A stretch of 64,000 nt of DNA from CBDDGJ01 sp965227805 (GTDB lineage Bacteria > Pseudomonadota > Alphaproteobacteria > RS24), in assembly GCA_965227805.1 (NCBI GenBank), contig CBDDGJ010000004.1:186001-250000 (forward strand), in the 5' to 3' direction. Shown here piece by piece: positions 8,425 to 18,135 of this stretch (the first letter of the stretch is position 1; each line of letters starts with the position of its first letter). The notes under the pieces were generated by a model. It did not search any database, was not told the origin of the DNA, and saw only the letters and a program-made list of their open reading frames with translations. The position numbers and the translations under genes were made by a program.

Positions 8425-11400
8425 TAAATTAAAAAAAGCGATGGGCACAAAGGCATCCTTTACGCTGGGTGGTGTTGCGGATGGATTTGATGCACATCTT
8501 GTTTCCGATATTGCGCGGCTTTCGGATAAACCGCTTTTACATATTGCGCGTGATGCACGACGTATGGATGACTTGGCGCGGGGGTTTTCTTTTTTTGCAC
8601 CGGATATTCCGGTTTTGACTTTTCCGGCATGGGATTGTTTGCCTTATGATCGTTTATCACCGCAATCGCATATTATGGCCGCACGTATGGCGGTGTTGGC
8701 GCAGCTGGAAAGTGGTGTAAAACCTCCCCTTATTATTCTGACGACAGTTACGGCTATTATGCAAAAATTGCCGCCGCGTGCGCATATTGCACAGCATCAT
8801 TTTGCAGCTAAATCTGGCGATATGATTGCGCGCGAAACTTTGATTGATTTTTTGACTACACATGGATATGTGCGCGCGACAATGGTGATGGAAGCGGGTG
8901 ATTTTGCCATTAGAGGAAATATTATTGACCTTTTTCCTTCCGGTGCACTGGCACCTATACGGCTTGATTTATTTGGCGATCAAATCGAGTCTATTCGCGA
9001 ATTTGATCCCGAAACACAACGCACCACCCAACAATGCGATAAAATTCACCTTATGCCCGCAAATGAAGTTCTGCTTGAGTCACATACGGTTAAGACATTC
9101 CGCCGTGCCTATGTTACCACATTTGGCGGGCAAGCGGCGCAAGACCCGCTCTATCAGGCTGTGAGCGAAACCATGCGCTATCAGGGGATGGAGCATTGGC
9201 TGGGGTTATTCTATGACACGCCTTTGGAGACATTATTTGATTATATGGGTGACTATCATGTGAGTTTGGATATGCAGGCGCAAGATTCTATGCACGCCCG
9301 CGATGGACAAATAGAAGACTATTTTACGGCGCGCCAAACAGCATTAGCCGTGGAGAACACGCCTTATCGCCCTTGTGAACCCGAACAGCTATATTTAACA
9401 TTAAATGAAATAGAAAAAATATTGAATAACAATGGGTTTATGTGTTTATCTCATTTTAATGAAGGTGGTGAAAACAAAGCGCATAATTTTACTTTTATGA
9501 CACATATCGGACGAAATTTTTCGGCTGAAAGGCAGATGAAAAATGCCAATGTTTTCGAAGAGCTGATTGCACATATTACCGCATTACACGCAAAGGGAAA
9601 GCGCGTTGCTATTGCGTGTTGGACACAAGGGTCACGCGACCGCCTCATATCGGTTTTAGCAGATCATGATATGCATAATATAACCATATGTAACCACTGG
9701 CAGGATGTAGAGCGTCTTGGCCCGCATATAGTTGGTTTATGTTTGCTCGGATTGGAAACAGGCTATGAAACAGAAGATTTTGCGCTGATTGGCGAGCAGG
9801 ATATTTTGGGCGATCGCATGGTGCGCCGTAGTAGCAAAAAGCGGGCAGATAATTTTCTAACCGAAGCAACAAGCCTTAATTATGGTGATTATGTTGTGCA
9901 TGTTGAACATGGTATTGGCCGATTTGAAGGTTTGGAAACGCTCTCGATTTCGGGAGCACCGCATGATTGTTTGAAACTGGTTTATCAGGATAATGCGCGC
10001 CTATTTTTGCCGGTGGAAAATATTGAATTATTAAGTCGCTATGGGGGAGATGGGCTCAGCGTTGTGCTTGACAGGCTTGGCGGGGCGGCATGGCAAGCGC
10101 GCAAAGCACGGCTTAAGAAAAAATTACGCGATATGGCAGACCAGTTGATTAAAATTGCCGCGCAACGTAGTTTGAAATCAGCCCCACCGCTTATTCCGCA
10201 AGGTGGCGCATATGATGAATTTTGTGCCCGCTTTGCTTATGAGGAAACAGACGATCAGTTAACAGCGATTGAGGCGGTGCTGGGTGACTTGGCGCAAGGC
10301 AGGCCGATGGATCGGCTTATTTGCGGTGATGTGGGGTTTGGTAAGACTGAAATTGCTTTGCGGGCGGCATTTATCGCGGCCATGTCCGGGCAGCAAGTGG
10401 CAGTGATTGCGCCGACGACATTATTAGTGCGCCAGCATATGAAGTTATTTTCCGCGCGATTTGCCCATTTCCCGCTAAATATTGCCGAATTATCGCGTTT
10501 GGTCGCGCGCAAACAGGCGGCAGATGTCAAACAAGGATTAGCAGAAGGCACGATTGATATTGTTATTGGCACGCATGCTCTATTGGCCAAAAAAATATCG
10601 TTCAAACATTTGGGGCTTTTAATTGTTGATGAAGAGCAGCATTTTGGCGTTGCCCATAAGGAGCGGCTGAAGGAAATGCGCGCGGATATGCATGTGCTAA
10701 CCTTAACCGCCACCCCGATTCCACGCACATTGCAAATGTCGCTAAATGGGGTGCGGGATTTATCACTTATCGCCACACCGCCGGTTGACCGTTTGGCGGT
10801 GCATACATTTATCAGCCCCTTTGATGCAGTGGTGATGCGCGAGGCTCTATTGCGTGAGAAATATCGCGCGGGGCAAAGTTTTTTCATTGTGCCGCGCATC
10901 GCCGATTTGGATGAGGTGGTGGAATTTTTGCAATTACATGTGCCAGAGGTTAAATTTATTACAGCACATGGGCAGCTTGCTGCTGGTGATCTAGAAGACA
11001 GGATGGCTGCCTTTTATGATGGCCATTTTGATGTTTTAATCTCGACCAGCATTATTGAATCGGGATTGGACATTCCAACCGCCAATACGATAATTATTCA
11101 TAAAGCCGATATGTTCGGGCTTGCCCAGCTCTATCAGATGCGCGGGCGGGTGGGGCGCTCTAAAGTGCGGGCTTATGCGTATCTTACTTATGTGGCAACA
11201 AAAATATTAACCCCAGCGGCACAAAAGCGTTTGGATGTTTTACAATCGCTTGACCGTTTGGGTGCGGGCTTTAATCTTGCCAGCCATGATCTGGACTTAC
11301 GCGGTGCCGGTAATCTTTTAGGGGAAGAGCAATCCGGTCAGATAAGAGAGGTAGGCTTTGAGCTTTACCAATCCATGTTGGAAGAAGCGATTGCCAATCA

Positions 11401-11878
11401 ACAAGGTGAGCTTGTTCAAGAAGCATGGTCGCCGCAAATCAATATAGGGCTTGGCGTGCTTATTCCTGAAACCTATGTGCGTGATTTAGAAATTCGTATG
11501 GGGCTTTATCGCAGGCTTTCGACTTTGCAGAGCAGCGATGATATTAACGCTTTTGGGGCGGAGCTTATTGACCGTTTTGGTGAATTGCCAAAAGAAACCG
11601 ATTATTTATTGCGTGTGGTTGTGATTAAGAATCATTGCTATCGGGCGAATATAGAAAAAATTGATGCAGGCGATAAGGGCGCGGTTATTCGCTTTCGACA
11701 AAATAACTTCGCCAATCCGCAAGGGCTAATTGCCTATCTTGACGAAGCCGCGCACACTGTAAAATTGCGTGCTGACCATCATCTTGTTGTAAAAGGAAAA
11801 TGGATGGATGAGACGCAGCGCCTGAAAGAGATAAAACATATTGTCGAAAAACTTGCACATATCGCACATGCCGCTTAA
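8414..11878 (+). CDS. mfd: Transcription-repair coupling factor Mfd
   Basis: Mfd removes RNA polymerase stalled at DNA lesions and recruits UvrA. The product (about 1154 residues) has the full domain order: UvrB-like N-terminal region, CarD-like RNA-polymerase interaction domain (the GDYVVHVEHGIGRFEG segment near residue 497), helicase/translocase with Walker A GDVGFGKTE near 639, DEEQHFG box, LTATPIPRT, an MRGRVGRS motif, and a C-terminal TRCF domain. ATG 8414 or the adjacent ATG 8417 overlaps the end of sdhE and is preferred over an upstream TTG. No defects were seen. Confidence 0.96.
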   Translation: MMLDKLKKAMGTKASFTLGGVADGFDAHLVSDIARLSDKPLLHIARDARRMDDLARGFSFFAPDIPVLTFPAWDCLPYDRLSPQSHIMAARMAVLAQLESGVKPPLIILTTVTAIMQKLPPRAHIAQHHFAAKSGDMIARETLIDFLTTHGYVRATMVMEAGDFAIRGNIIDLFPSGALAPIRLDLFGDQIESIREFDPETQRTTQQCDKIHLMPANEVLLESHTVKTFRRAYVTTFGGQAAQDPLYQAVSETMRYQGMEHWLGLFYDTPLETLFDYMGDYHVSLDMQAQDSMHARDGQIEDYFTARQTALAVENTPYRPCEPEQLYLTLNEIEKILNNNGFMCLSHFNEGGENKAHNFTFMTHIGRNFSAERQMKNANVFEELIAHITALHAKGKRVAIACWTQGSRDRLISVLADHDMHNITICNHWQDVERLGPHIVGLCLLGLETGYETEDFALIGEQDILGDRMVRRSSKKRADNFLTEATSLNYGDYVVHVEHGIGRFEGLETLSISGAPHDCLKLVYQDNARLFLPVENIELLSRYGGDGLSVVLDRLGGAAWQARKARLKKKLRDMADQLIKIAAQRSLKSAPPLIPQGGAYDEFCARFAYEETDDQLTAIEAVLGDLAQGRPMDRLICGDVGFGKTEIALRAAFIAAMSGQQVAVIAPTTLLVRQHMKLFSARFAHFPLNIAELSRLVARKQAADVKQGLAEGTIDIVIGTHALLAKKISFKHLGLLIVDEEQHFGVAHKERLKEMRADMHVLTLTATPIPRTLQMSLNGVRDLSLIATPPVDRLAVHTFISPFDAVVMREALLREKYRAGQSFFIVPRIADLDEVVEFLQLHVPEVKFITAHGQLAAGDLEDRMAAFYDGHFDVLISTSIIESGLDIPTANTIIIHKADMFGLAQLYQMRGRVGRSKVRAYAYLTYVATKILTPAAQKRLDVLQSLDRLGAGFNLASHDLDLRGAGNLLGEEQSGQIREVGFELYQSMLEEAIANQQGELVQEAWSPQINIGLGVLIPETYVRDLEIRMGLYRRLSTLQSSDDINAFGAELIDRFGELPKETDYLLRVVVIKNHCYRANIEKIDAGDKGAVIRFRQNNFANPQGLIAYLDEAAHTVKLRADHHLVVKGKWMDETQRLKEIKHIVEKLAHIAHAA

Positions 11879-11946
11879 AGCGATAGAGCCTATTGGCAAA
11901 ATTGCGAGATTCAATTTATATGGACGCATCACCTATGAGTAAATAA

Positions 11947-13479
11947 ATGATGTATTATAATTTTATTGGTAAAATTTGTGCTGTCACCTTATTGTTTACG
12001 GTGGTATTCGCCTTGCCGCTTGACGCAAAACGATTAAGTGTTTTTGAAATCGGTCACGAGGCGTTTGCGAATGCTGATTATGCCACTGCTGCCAAAAACT
12101 GGAAACTAGGCGCGGGGCGTGGGGATGTGCTGTCAGCTTATTATTTAGGTATATTATATAGTAAAGGGCTGGGTGTCACACAGGATTATGCCCAAGCCTA
12201 TAAATGGATACACTATGCTGCCGAAAAAGAGTTTCTTTCTGCACAGACTGATTTAGCATTTCTCTATAAAAAAGGCCAAGGGGTTATGCGCAATGATGCG
12301 CGGGCATTATCATGGTTACGGCGTGCAGCAAAAACGGGGGATTTCAGAGCTAATATTGCGCTTATGCAGAGTTTGGGTGAGTATCCTGTGCCACAAAGGG
12401 GAGATGAACTTATAAAATTGTGGCAAGACCAAGCTGCACAAAATAATCCGCAAGCACAATATTTATTGGGTATGGCTTATGAAAACGGGCATGGCGTTGA
12501 AAAAAACCAGGATGAAGCGATAAACTTATTTTTACGTGCAGCAGAGCAGGGCTATGCCGATGCACAGCACATGCTCGGCATTATCGCCTTAAGCGGACGC
12601 AAAGAGCAATTTACGCTGCAAGATATGCTGATGTGGTGGATGCGCGCGGCGGCACAAAACCATACTGATACGCAATTCAAACTAGGCTTGCTTTATCATA
12701 AAGGCGTGGGCGAAGGTGAGCAAGCGATAGAGGTTGACTTACCCCAAGCACTGGCATGGTATGAGGCCGCTGCCGCCAATGGTCATTTACAAGCCTTTTA
12801 TAATGCAGGGCTTATGTATAAACAGGGGGAAGGCACAAAAAAAAATCCGCAACGGGCAGAAATTTATTGGCTAAAGGCGGCTGAACATAATTTTGTTAAC
12901 GCTTTTATGGCGCTTGCCTCGACTTATCTTGATGGCGATGGTGTTGAACAAAATAGTGCAACGGCGCGTGAATGGTTTGAAAAGGCGGCAGCATATAATC
13001 ACCCACGTGCACAAATGTCTTTGGGGATGTTACATAGCAAAAATGATCGAATGAAAAATTTAGCCGTAGCAGCCGACTGGTTTCACGCAGCAGCAGAAAA
13101 TAATGTGGTTGAAGCGCAGATTTACCTTGGTCAATTTTATGAACTTGGGCGCGGCGTAGAGAAAAATACGAAACATGCCGAAACATGGTATAAGCGTGCG
13201 GCACAACAAGGAAACGCCTATGCGCAACAGCGTTTAGCAACCCTATATGCGCCGCGTGAAATGCAAGAGTCTATTGAAGGGTGGCGCTTACACGCGGCAG
13301 GTAAAGGGGTGAAGCAAAACCATATAACGGCTTATATGTGGGCAAAAATCGCCGAAAAAAATGGGGCGAAGCTCGTGCCATTTCTTGATGGGTTGCGTGC
13401 CTCTATGACGCTCAGTGATATTGATGAAGCAGAAAAGCGTGCAGAAAATTGTATGGCGCAGCGTTATGCGGGGTGCTAG
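11947..13479 (+). CDS. Exported Sel1-like repeat protein
   Basis: A 510-residue protein with an N-terminal signal peptide (hydrophobic segment about residues 8-27, likely cleaved after Leu-Asp-Ala). It is followed by a long series of about 36-residue Sel1-type helical repeats, seen as recurring A-x-x-x-L-G-x-x-Y-x-x-G-x-G-V and A-x-x-W-x-x-x-A-A elements through residue 490. Such solenoids mediate protein-protein contacts, often in the periplasm or envelope. No enzymatic motif is visible. It follows mfd after 68 bp and could be read with it. The specific partner cannot be deduced. Confidence 0.88.
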   Translation: MMYYNFIGKICAVTLLFTVVFALPLDAKRLSVFEIGHEAFANADYATAAKNWKLGAGRGDVLSAYYLGILYSKGLGVTQDYAQAYKWIHYAAEKEFLSAQTDLAFLYKKGQGVMRNDARALSWLRRAAKTGDFRANIALMQSLGEYPVPQRGDELIKLWQDQAAQNNPQAQYLLGMAYENGHGVEKNQDEAINLFLRAAEQGYADAQHMLGIIALSGRKEQFTLQDMLMWWMRAAAQNHTDTQFKLGLLYHKGVGEGEQAIEVDLPQALAWYEAAAANGHLQAFYNAGLMYKQGEGTKKNPQRAEIYWLKAAEHNFVNAFMALASTYLDGDGVEQNSATAREWFEKAAAYNHPRAQMSLGMLHSKNDRMKNLAVAADWFHAAAENNVVEAQIYLGQFYELGRGVEKNTKHAETWYKRAAQQGNAYAQQRLATLYAPREMQESIEGWRLHAAGKGVKQNHITAYMWAKIAEKNGAKLVPFLDGLRASMTLSDIDEAEKRAENCMAQRYAGC

Positions 13480-13565
13480 CTGACGGGAATAAAGTGTAAA
13501 AAAAGCGTGCAATATGCTTGAATTTATGTATTGATTTTACTGTTAAGCATAAAAGGGAGGAAAAA

Positions 13566-13982
13566 ATGCAAACAACAGCACTCTTACAACCTGTCATTAT
13601 TTTAGGATTATGGACAACGCTTATGTGTATATGGATGTATGCAACCCGCATTCCGGCCATGACACGTATGGGGCTTGATGCTCAGGCGGCAGAACGCACA
13701 AGCGATCTTGGATTGCCCCCAAATGTGACGCGTATAGCAGATAATTATAACCATCTGTTTGAACAACCGACTTTATTCTATGTAATATCGCTTGCGATTG
13801 TGTTGGCCGGGCACGTTGATGCTTTACATGTGCAGGCAGCATGGGCATTTGTGGGGCTACGCATTATCCATTCGCTTGTGCACACAGTGGTAAATATTGT
13901 GATGCTCCGCTTTAGCATATTTATTTTATCATGGATTGCATTGGCCGTAATGCTGGTGCGCGAAGCTATGATGCTCTTTTAA
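13566..13982 (+). CDS. MAPEG family membrane protein
   Basis: A 138-residue protein with four predicted membrane helices and the MAPEG pattern: R-I-A-D-N-Y-N-H-L-F-E-Q-P near residue 57, and G-L-R-I-I-H-S-L-V-H near 99. MAPEG proteins are membrane glutathione transferases/peroxidases or relatives; the reaction here is unknown. The ATG at 13566 was chosen over an upstream in-frame start because AAGGGAGG lies directly before it at proper spacing. It converges on rsmE with one base between the stops. Confidence 0.88.
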   Translation: MQTTALLQPVIILGLWTTLMCIWMYATRIPAMTRMGLDAQAAERTSDLGLPPNVTRIADNYNHLFEQPTLFYVISLAIVLAGHVDALHVQAAWAFVGLRIIHSLVHTVVNIVMLRFSIFILSWIALAVMLVREAMMLF

Positions 13983-13983
13983 G

Positions 13984-14730
13984 CTAATCGCGCCAATCGC
14001 CCGCAAAGAACTGTAAAAGGCCAAGGGCGGCAACACAGGCCGTATCCGCGCGTAGAATACGCGGGCCCAAATTAAGGGCAAGGCTGTTGGTGTGCGTGTG
14101 CAACTGCATGCGCTCATCAGCACTAAAGCCGCCTTCGGGGCCAATGCATAAGGCGAGTTTTGTTCCCGGAGCAAGCTGTGTGAGGGCGGTATGACCTTCA
14201 TATAAATCTGCCATTTCATCGCCATAAACAAGCATGCGATCATCCGGATGTGCCTTAAGCATATCCGTAAAGTTTTGTGCACTATGAATTTTCGGAAGGT
14301 AATTGATGGCGCATTGCTCGGCGGCTTCTATCGCGTTGGCACGTAATTTATCGGCACGCATACCGCTCCCGGTTTTTTGTGTGTAAGCTGTATAAATCGG
14401 GTGAATCTCCTTAACACCCATTTCAACGGCTTTTTGAATAAGATAGTCCATCCGCATTTTTTTCAAGGGCGCAAAATAAAGCCATATATCGGCAGCTATG
14501 CCTTGTGCGGCAATTTGTGCACCCGGGGTTAGGCATATGTCTCGTTTTCCTATATGTGTAATACCTGCCTGCCATGTGCCATCATGCCCGTTAAATAAAG
14601 CAATATTGTCTTCTTTCGTGCAGCGCATGACATGCCTTAAATAATGGTAGGATTTTCCCTTCACATATATTTCCCCATGTAAGCGAAGGGCATCCTCTAC
14701 ATAAAGACGGCATTTTATTTGTGTATCCAT
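13984..14730 (-). CDS. rsmE: 16S rRNA (uracil1498-N3)-methyltransferase
   Basis: RsmE methylates U1498 of 16S rRNA using S-adenosylmethionine. The 248-residue protein has an N-terminal PUA-like domain and a C-terminal SPOUT (trefoil-knot) methyltransferase domain with the signature CIGPEGGFSADE and the knot loop LGPRILRADTA. It is divergent from ubiA, an arrangement frequent in alphaproteobacteria. Confidence 0.94.
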   Translation of the reverse strand: MDTQIKCRLYVEDALRLHGEIYVKGKSYHYLRHVMRCTKEDNIALFNGHDGTWQAGITHIGKRDICLTPGAQIAAQGIAADIWLYFAPLKKMRMDYLIQKAVEMGVKEIHPIYTAYTQKTGSGMRADKLRANAIEAAEQCAINYLPKIHSAQNFTDMLKAHPDDRMLVYGDEMADLYEGHTALTQLAPGTKLALCIGPEGGFSADERMQLHTHTNSLALNLGPRILRADTACVAALGLLQFFAGDWRD

Positions 14731-14828
14731 ATAGGCACATTTATAATGTCATACAAAAAAAATAAAGCAGATTTAGGCGAAGGGGTTTCATTAGGTGACG
14801 CAATAGGTTTTTTTTGTTATAGAAAGCT

Positions 14829-15758
14829 ATGATAACACATAGCCCACAAGATGCGATTGCCGATAATTGGGTGGACAGATTTTTACCTGCTGTTTTTGTG
14901 CCTTATGCGCGGCTTGCGCGCTTGGACAGGCCTATCGGCACATGGTTGCTACTTACGCCTTGTTTATGGGGGAGTGGTATTGCTTTGGTGAAAACGCAAA
15001 GCCTTATGCATATTTTTCCTGATTTGCTAATTTATATATGTCTTTTTGGTCTGGGTGCGCTGGTTATGCGGGGTGCGGGGTGCACAATCAACGATATTAT
15101 TGATCGTAAGATAGATGCGAAAGTTACACGCACAGCCGGACGTCCTTTGCCCGCAGGTGATATAAGTTTACTTAACGCCATTCTTTTCTTAATCGGGCAG
15201 GGGGGTATCGGTTTAGCCATATTATTATATTTCAATCCCTTTACCATTTTTCTGGCCAGTTTTTCACTCGTGCTTGTGGCGATTTATCCTTTTATGAAAC
15301 GCATCACCGATTGGCCGCAATTATTTCTGGGGCTTACATTTAATTGGGGCGCTTTGGTCGGTTTTGCGGCGGTGACGGGCACACTATCTTTGGAGGCGGT
15401 TTTGCTTTATAGTGCCGGTATATTCTGGACTTTAGGGTATGACACGATTTACGCGCATCTTGACCGCGAAGATGATTTGCTGATCGGGGTTAAGTCACTG
15501 GCGATAAAATTGGGGGATATGACGCGCCCGGCTGTTGCCTTATTTTATATGTTATGTCTTGGCTGTATCGCGGGGGCGGCAGCTTATGCCGATTTAGGCA
15601 GTTATTTTTGGGCTGGCTTTGTTGTCGCGGCATTGCATCTTATGCGTCAAATCGTTATATTGGATATATATAATGCGGCTTTATGCTTGCGTTTGTTTCG
15701 CAGCAATCGTAATTTCGGCTTGCTGGTTTTTCTGGCGATTTTACTCGGCATATTATAG
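14829..15758 (+). CDS. ubiA: 4-hydroxybenzoate polyprenyltransferase
   Basis: This integral membrane enzyme joins a polyprenyl chain to 4-hydroxybenzoate in ubiquinone biosynthesis. The 309-residue protein has about eight hydrophobic helices and both aspartate-rich motifs: NDIIDRKID near residue 88 and DTIYAHLDREDD near 204, which bind the Mg-diphosphate. It heads a compact run of six genes to lpxK, with gaps of 11 bp or less and several 4-bp overlaps. The intergenic region before it (98 bp) probably carries promoters for both ubiA and rsmE. Confidence 0.94.
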   Translation: MITHSPQDAIADNWVDRFLPAVFVPYARLARLDRPIGTWLLLTPCLWGSGIALVKTQSLMHIFPDLLIYICLFGLGALVMRGAGCTINDIIDRKIDAKVTRTAGRPLPAGDISLLNAILFLIGQGGIGLAILLYFNPFTIFLASFSLVLVAIYPFMKRITDWPQLFLGLTFNWGALVGFAAVTGTLSLEAVLLYSAGIFWTLGYDTIYAHLDREDDLLIGVKSLAIKLGDMTRPAVALFYMLCLGCIAGAAAYADLGSYFWAGFVVAALHLMRQIVILDIYNAALCLRLFRSNRNFGLLVFLAILLGIL

Positions 15759-15769
15759 GGGAAAATATA

Positions 15770-16801
15770 ATGGCACAAAATGCGCGGCTACATATTCCGG
15801 CAACACAGCTGGTGGATGAAGCTACATTACAATTTTTACGGGCGCGTTCAAATGCTATCGGCGCGTTTTTGATCGTCCATTGTTGGGCAATTATTTTCGG
15901 CGCAATGACATTGTTTTATATGTTTCCAAATCCTCTAACCTTTATTCTTGCAATTTCCCTCATCGGCGCGCGTCAATTAGGGCTTGCTATATTGATGCAT
16001 GATGCAGCACATTTCGCGCTTTTTTCATCGCCAAAGGCAAATATTTGGTTAAGCGATATATTTTGTGCTTTTCCGGTTCTTGCAGATACGGCGAGCTATC
16101 GGCGTTATCATTTACAGCATCACGCGCATGCGCAACAGAGCCAAGACCCTGATCTTATCTTATCAAAACCATTTCCGATTACCCGTAAAAGCCTATGGCG
16201 CAAGCTGATACGCGACTTAACGGGACAAACTGGTTATCAACAAAGAAAAGCGCAAATTCTAAATGCATGGGGGGGAAAAGACCTAAATTTTATGCAGCAT
16301 ATTGCGCAGTTTCGCCAAAAATTGGGCGGTGCCGTGATCGCCAATATGATTATTTTTGCACTATGTGCACTCTTATTCCATTGGTCATATTATTTTATAT
16401 TTTGGCTTTTGCCGTTTTTAACCTATCACATGGCGATAACGCGCCTGCGTAATATTGCTGAACATGCGATTGTGCCGGATGATAGTGACCCGTTTCGCAA
16501 TGCGCGCACGACACGCACAAATATGTTAACGCGTCTATTTTTGGCACCCTATTGGGTGAATTATCATGTCGAACATCACTTAATTATGCATATTCCCTGT
16601 TTTCGTTTGGGGGCATTGCACAATAATTTGGTCGCACGGGGGTTTAAGGATAAAATGGAGCTAGCCTCAGGGTATATAGATATTTTGCGCCGTGCCTCTT
16701 CGCGCCCGAATGAAGAAGATAAACCGGGTGATATAAAACATCACGGACAAAGGCGCCGTGTTGCGGGTAATTTTACTGAAGGCTTTGAAGAAAATAAATG
16801 A
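15770..16801 (+). CDS. Membrane fatty acid desaturase family protein
   Basis: A 343-residue protein with several membrane helices and three histidine boxes of the membrane di-iron desaturase/hydroxylase superfamily: HDAAH near residue 78, HLQHH near 115 and HVEHH near 266. This superfamily inserts double bonds or hydroxyl groups into acyl chains, ketones or carotenoids. The substrate is unknown. A hydrophilic tail of about 40 residues follows the last box. It starts 11 bp after ubiA and overlaps pmbA by 4 bp, so it may act on envelope lipids made by the same operon. Confidence 0.88.
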   Translation: MAQNARLHIPATQLVDEATLQFLRARSNAIGAFLIVHCWAIIFGAMTLFYMFPNPLTFILAISLIGARQLGLAILMHDAAHFALFSSPKANIWLSDIFCAFPVLADTASYRRYHLQHHAHAQQSQDPDLILSKPFPITRKSLWRKLIRDLTGQTGYQQRKAQILNAWGGKDLNFMQHIAQFRQKLGGAVIANMIIFALCALLFHWSYYFIFWLLPFLTYHMAITRLRNIAEHAIVPDDSDPFRNARTTRTNMLTRLFLAPYWVNYHVEHHLIMHIPCFRLGALHNNLVARGFKDKMELASGYIDILRRASSRPNEEDKPGDIKHHGQRRRVAGNFTEGFEENK

Positions 16802-18135
16802 GTGAGGCTACAATAGACCTGGCCGCGCAAGCCGTTGCGCGCGCAATAGAACTAGGCGCCCAAGCCAGCGATGCGCTTATAAGCAGTGATGAAGCGTTAA
16901 GCGTTTCGTGTCGTTTGGGTGCGATTGAGGATGTTGAACGTGCTGAAAGCCGGGATATGGGTTTGCGGGTGATTATCGGTCAAAGTCAGGCATTTGTGTC
17001 GGCGACAGGGGCACATGCATCTATGATTGATAGATTGGCACAGCGTGCCGTGGACATGGCGAAAGCAAGCCCGCCTGATCCATATTGTGGGTTAGCAGAT
17101 TCTGATATGCTATGCCGTGACTTTCCCGATTTGGATTTGCTGGATACGTATAGTCCCGCAAGTGCAGAGCTAATTGATGTGGCACAAGAAACAGAAGATG
17201 CTGCACGGGCTATAGACGGGATTACCAATTCGGAAGGCGCAAGTGCCAGCTGGTCGCGTTCCACCACAACATTGGTTACCAGTAATGGCTTTGCGGGTGA
17301 TTTTAGCGGTTCGCATTTTTCGCTTGGGTGTTCTGTTATTGCAGGGGCGGGCGATAATATGCAGCGCGATTATGCCATGCATCGTGCGCGGCATAAAGCC
17401 CAACTCGAAACAGCGCAGGATATTGGTCGGCGGGCTGGTGAACGTGCCATTCGGCGTATGACGCCGCGCAAGGTAAAGAGCGGTAAAACCATGATTGCTT
17501 TTGACCCGCGTATATCAGCTTCATTGCTCGGGCATTTTGTATCGGCAATTTCCGGCAGTGCCATTGCACGTGGCACGTCTTTTTTACGCAATGATATGGA
17601 GAAAGCTGTTTTTCCCGAAGCGATCACCATTATAGATGATCCTTTACGCAAGCGTGGTTTACGTTCGACTGTGTTTGATGGCGAGGGATTAGGCGCTCTT
17701 CCGCTTACAGTGGTAGAGCAGGGCATATTACGCCATTGGCTTTTAGATGTTGCGACGGCAAAGCAGTTAAATTTATCCTCTAATGGGCGGGCCGGGCGCG
17801 GCATAGGCAGCCCGCCAGCACCGACCACTACGAATTTATATATGGCGGCAGGGGAAACATCACCACAAGACTTACTTCGGGACATGGGAAGCGGGTTTTA
17901 TGTGACAGAGCTTATCGGTATGGGGGTAAATGGTGTCACGGGTGATTATAGTCGCGGCGCTGCCGGGTTTTGGGTTGAAAATGGCCAGCTTAGCTATCCG
18001 GTTAGTGAGGTTACGATTGCCGGAAATTTACGTGATATGTTCATGCATATGGTTGCAGCCAATGATTTAAGTTTCCGTCGGGGGGTAGATGCACCGACAT
18101 TATTTGTCGAGGGTATGACGCTGGCGGGGCTTTAA
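16798..18135 (+). CDS. pmbA: TldD/PmbA family protein, PmbA (TldE) type
   Basis: PmbA/TldE is the partner of the metalloprotease TldD; together they degrade unfolded peptides and process some peptide substrates. The 445-residue product lacks the HExxxH zinc motif of TldD, which marks it as the non-catalytic PmbA/TldE subunit. It has the family segments around residues 150-200 (NGF...S) and the glycine-rich end (GVNGVTGDYSRGAAGFWVENG). A tldD partner is not in the window. It overlaps both neighbours by 1-4 bp. Confidence 0.9.
   Translation: MSEATIDLAAQAVARAIELGAQASDALISSDEALSVSCRLGAIEDVERAESRDMGLRVIIGQSQAFVSATGAHASMIDRLAQRAVDMAKASPPDPYCGLADSDMLCRDFPDLDLLDTYSPASAELIDVAQETEDAARAIDGITNSEGASASWSRSTTTLVTSNGFAGDFSGSHFSLGCSVIAGAGDNMQRDYAMHRARHKAQLETAQDIGRRAGERAIRRMTPRKVKSGKTMIAFDPRISASLLGHFVSAISGSAIARGTSFLRNDMEKAVFPEAITIIDDPLRKRGLRSTVFDGEGLGALPLTVVEQGILRHWLLDVATAKQLNLSSNGRAGRGIGSPPAPTTTNLYMAAGETSPQDLLRDMGSGFYVTELIGMGVNGVTGDYSRGAAGFWVENGQLSYPVSEVTIAGNLRDMFMHMVAANDLSFRRGVDAPTLFVEGMTLAGL

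Noticed and set aside
12061..13400. Recurring sequence patterns within the Sel1 protein gene as a DNA repeat array
   Set aside because: The similarity is at protein level (helical repeats); the DNA copies are too diverged to be a tandem repeat.
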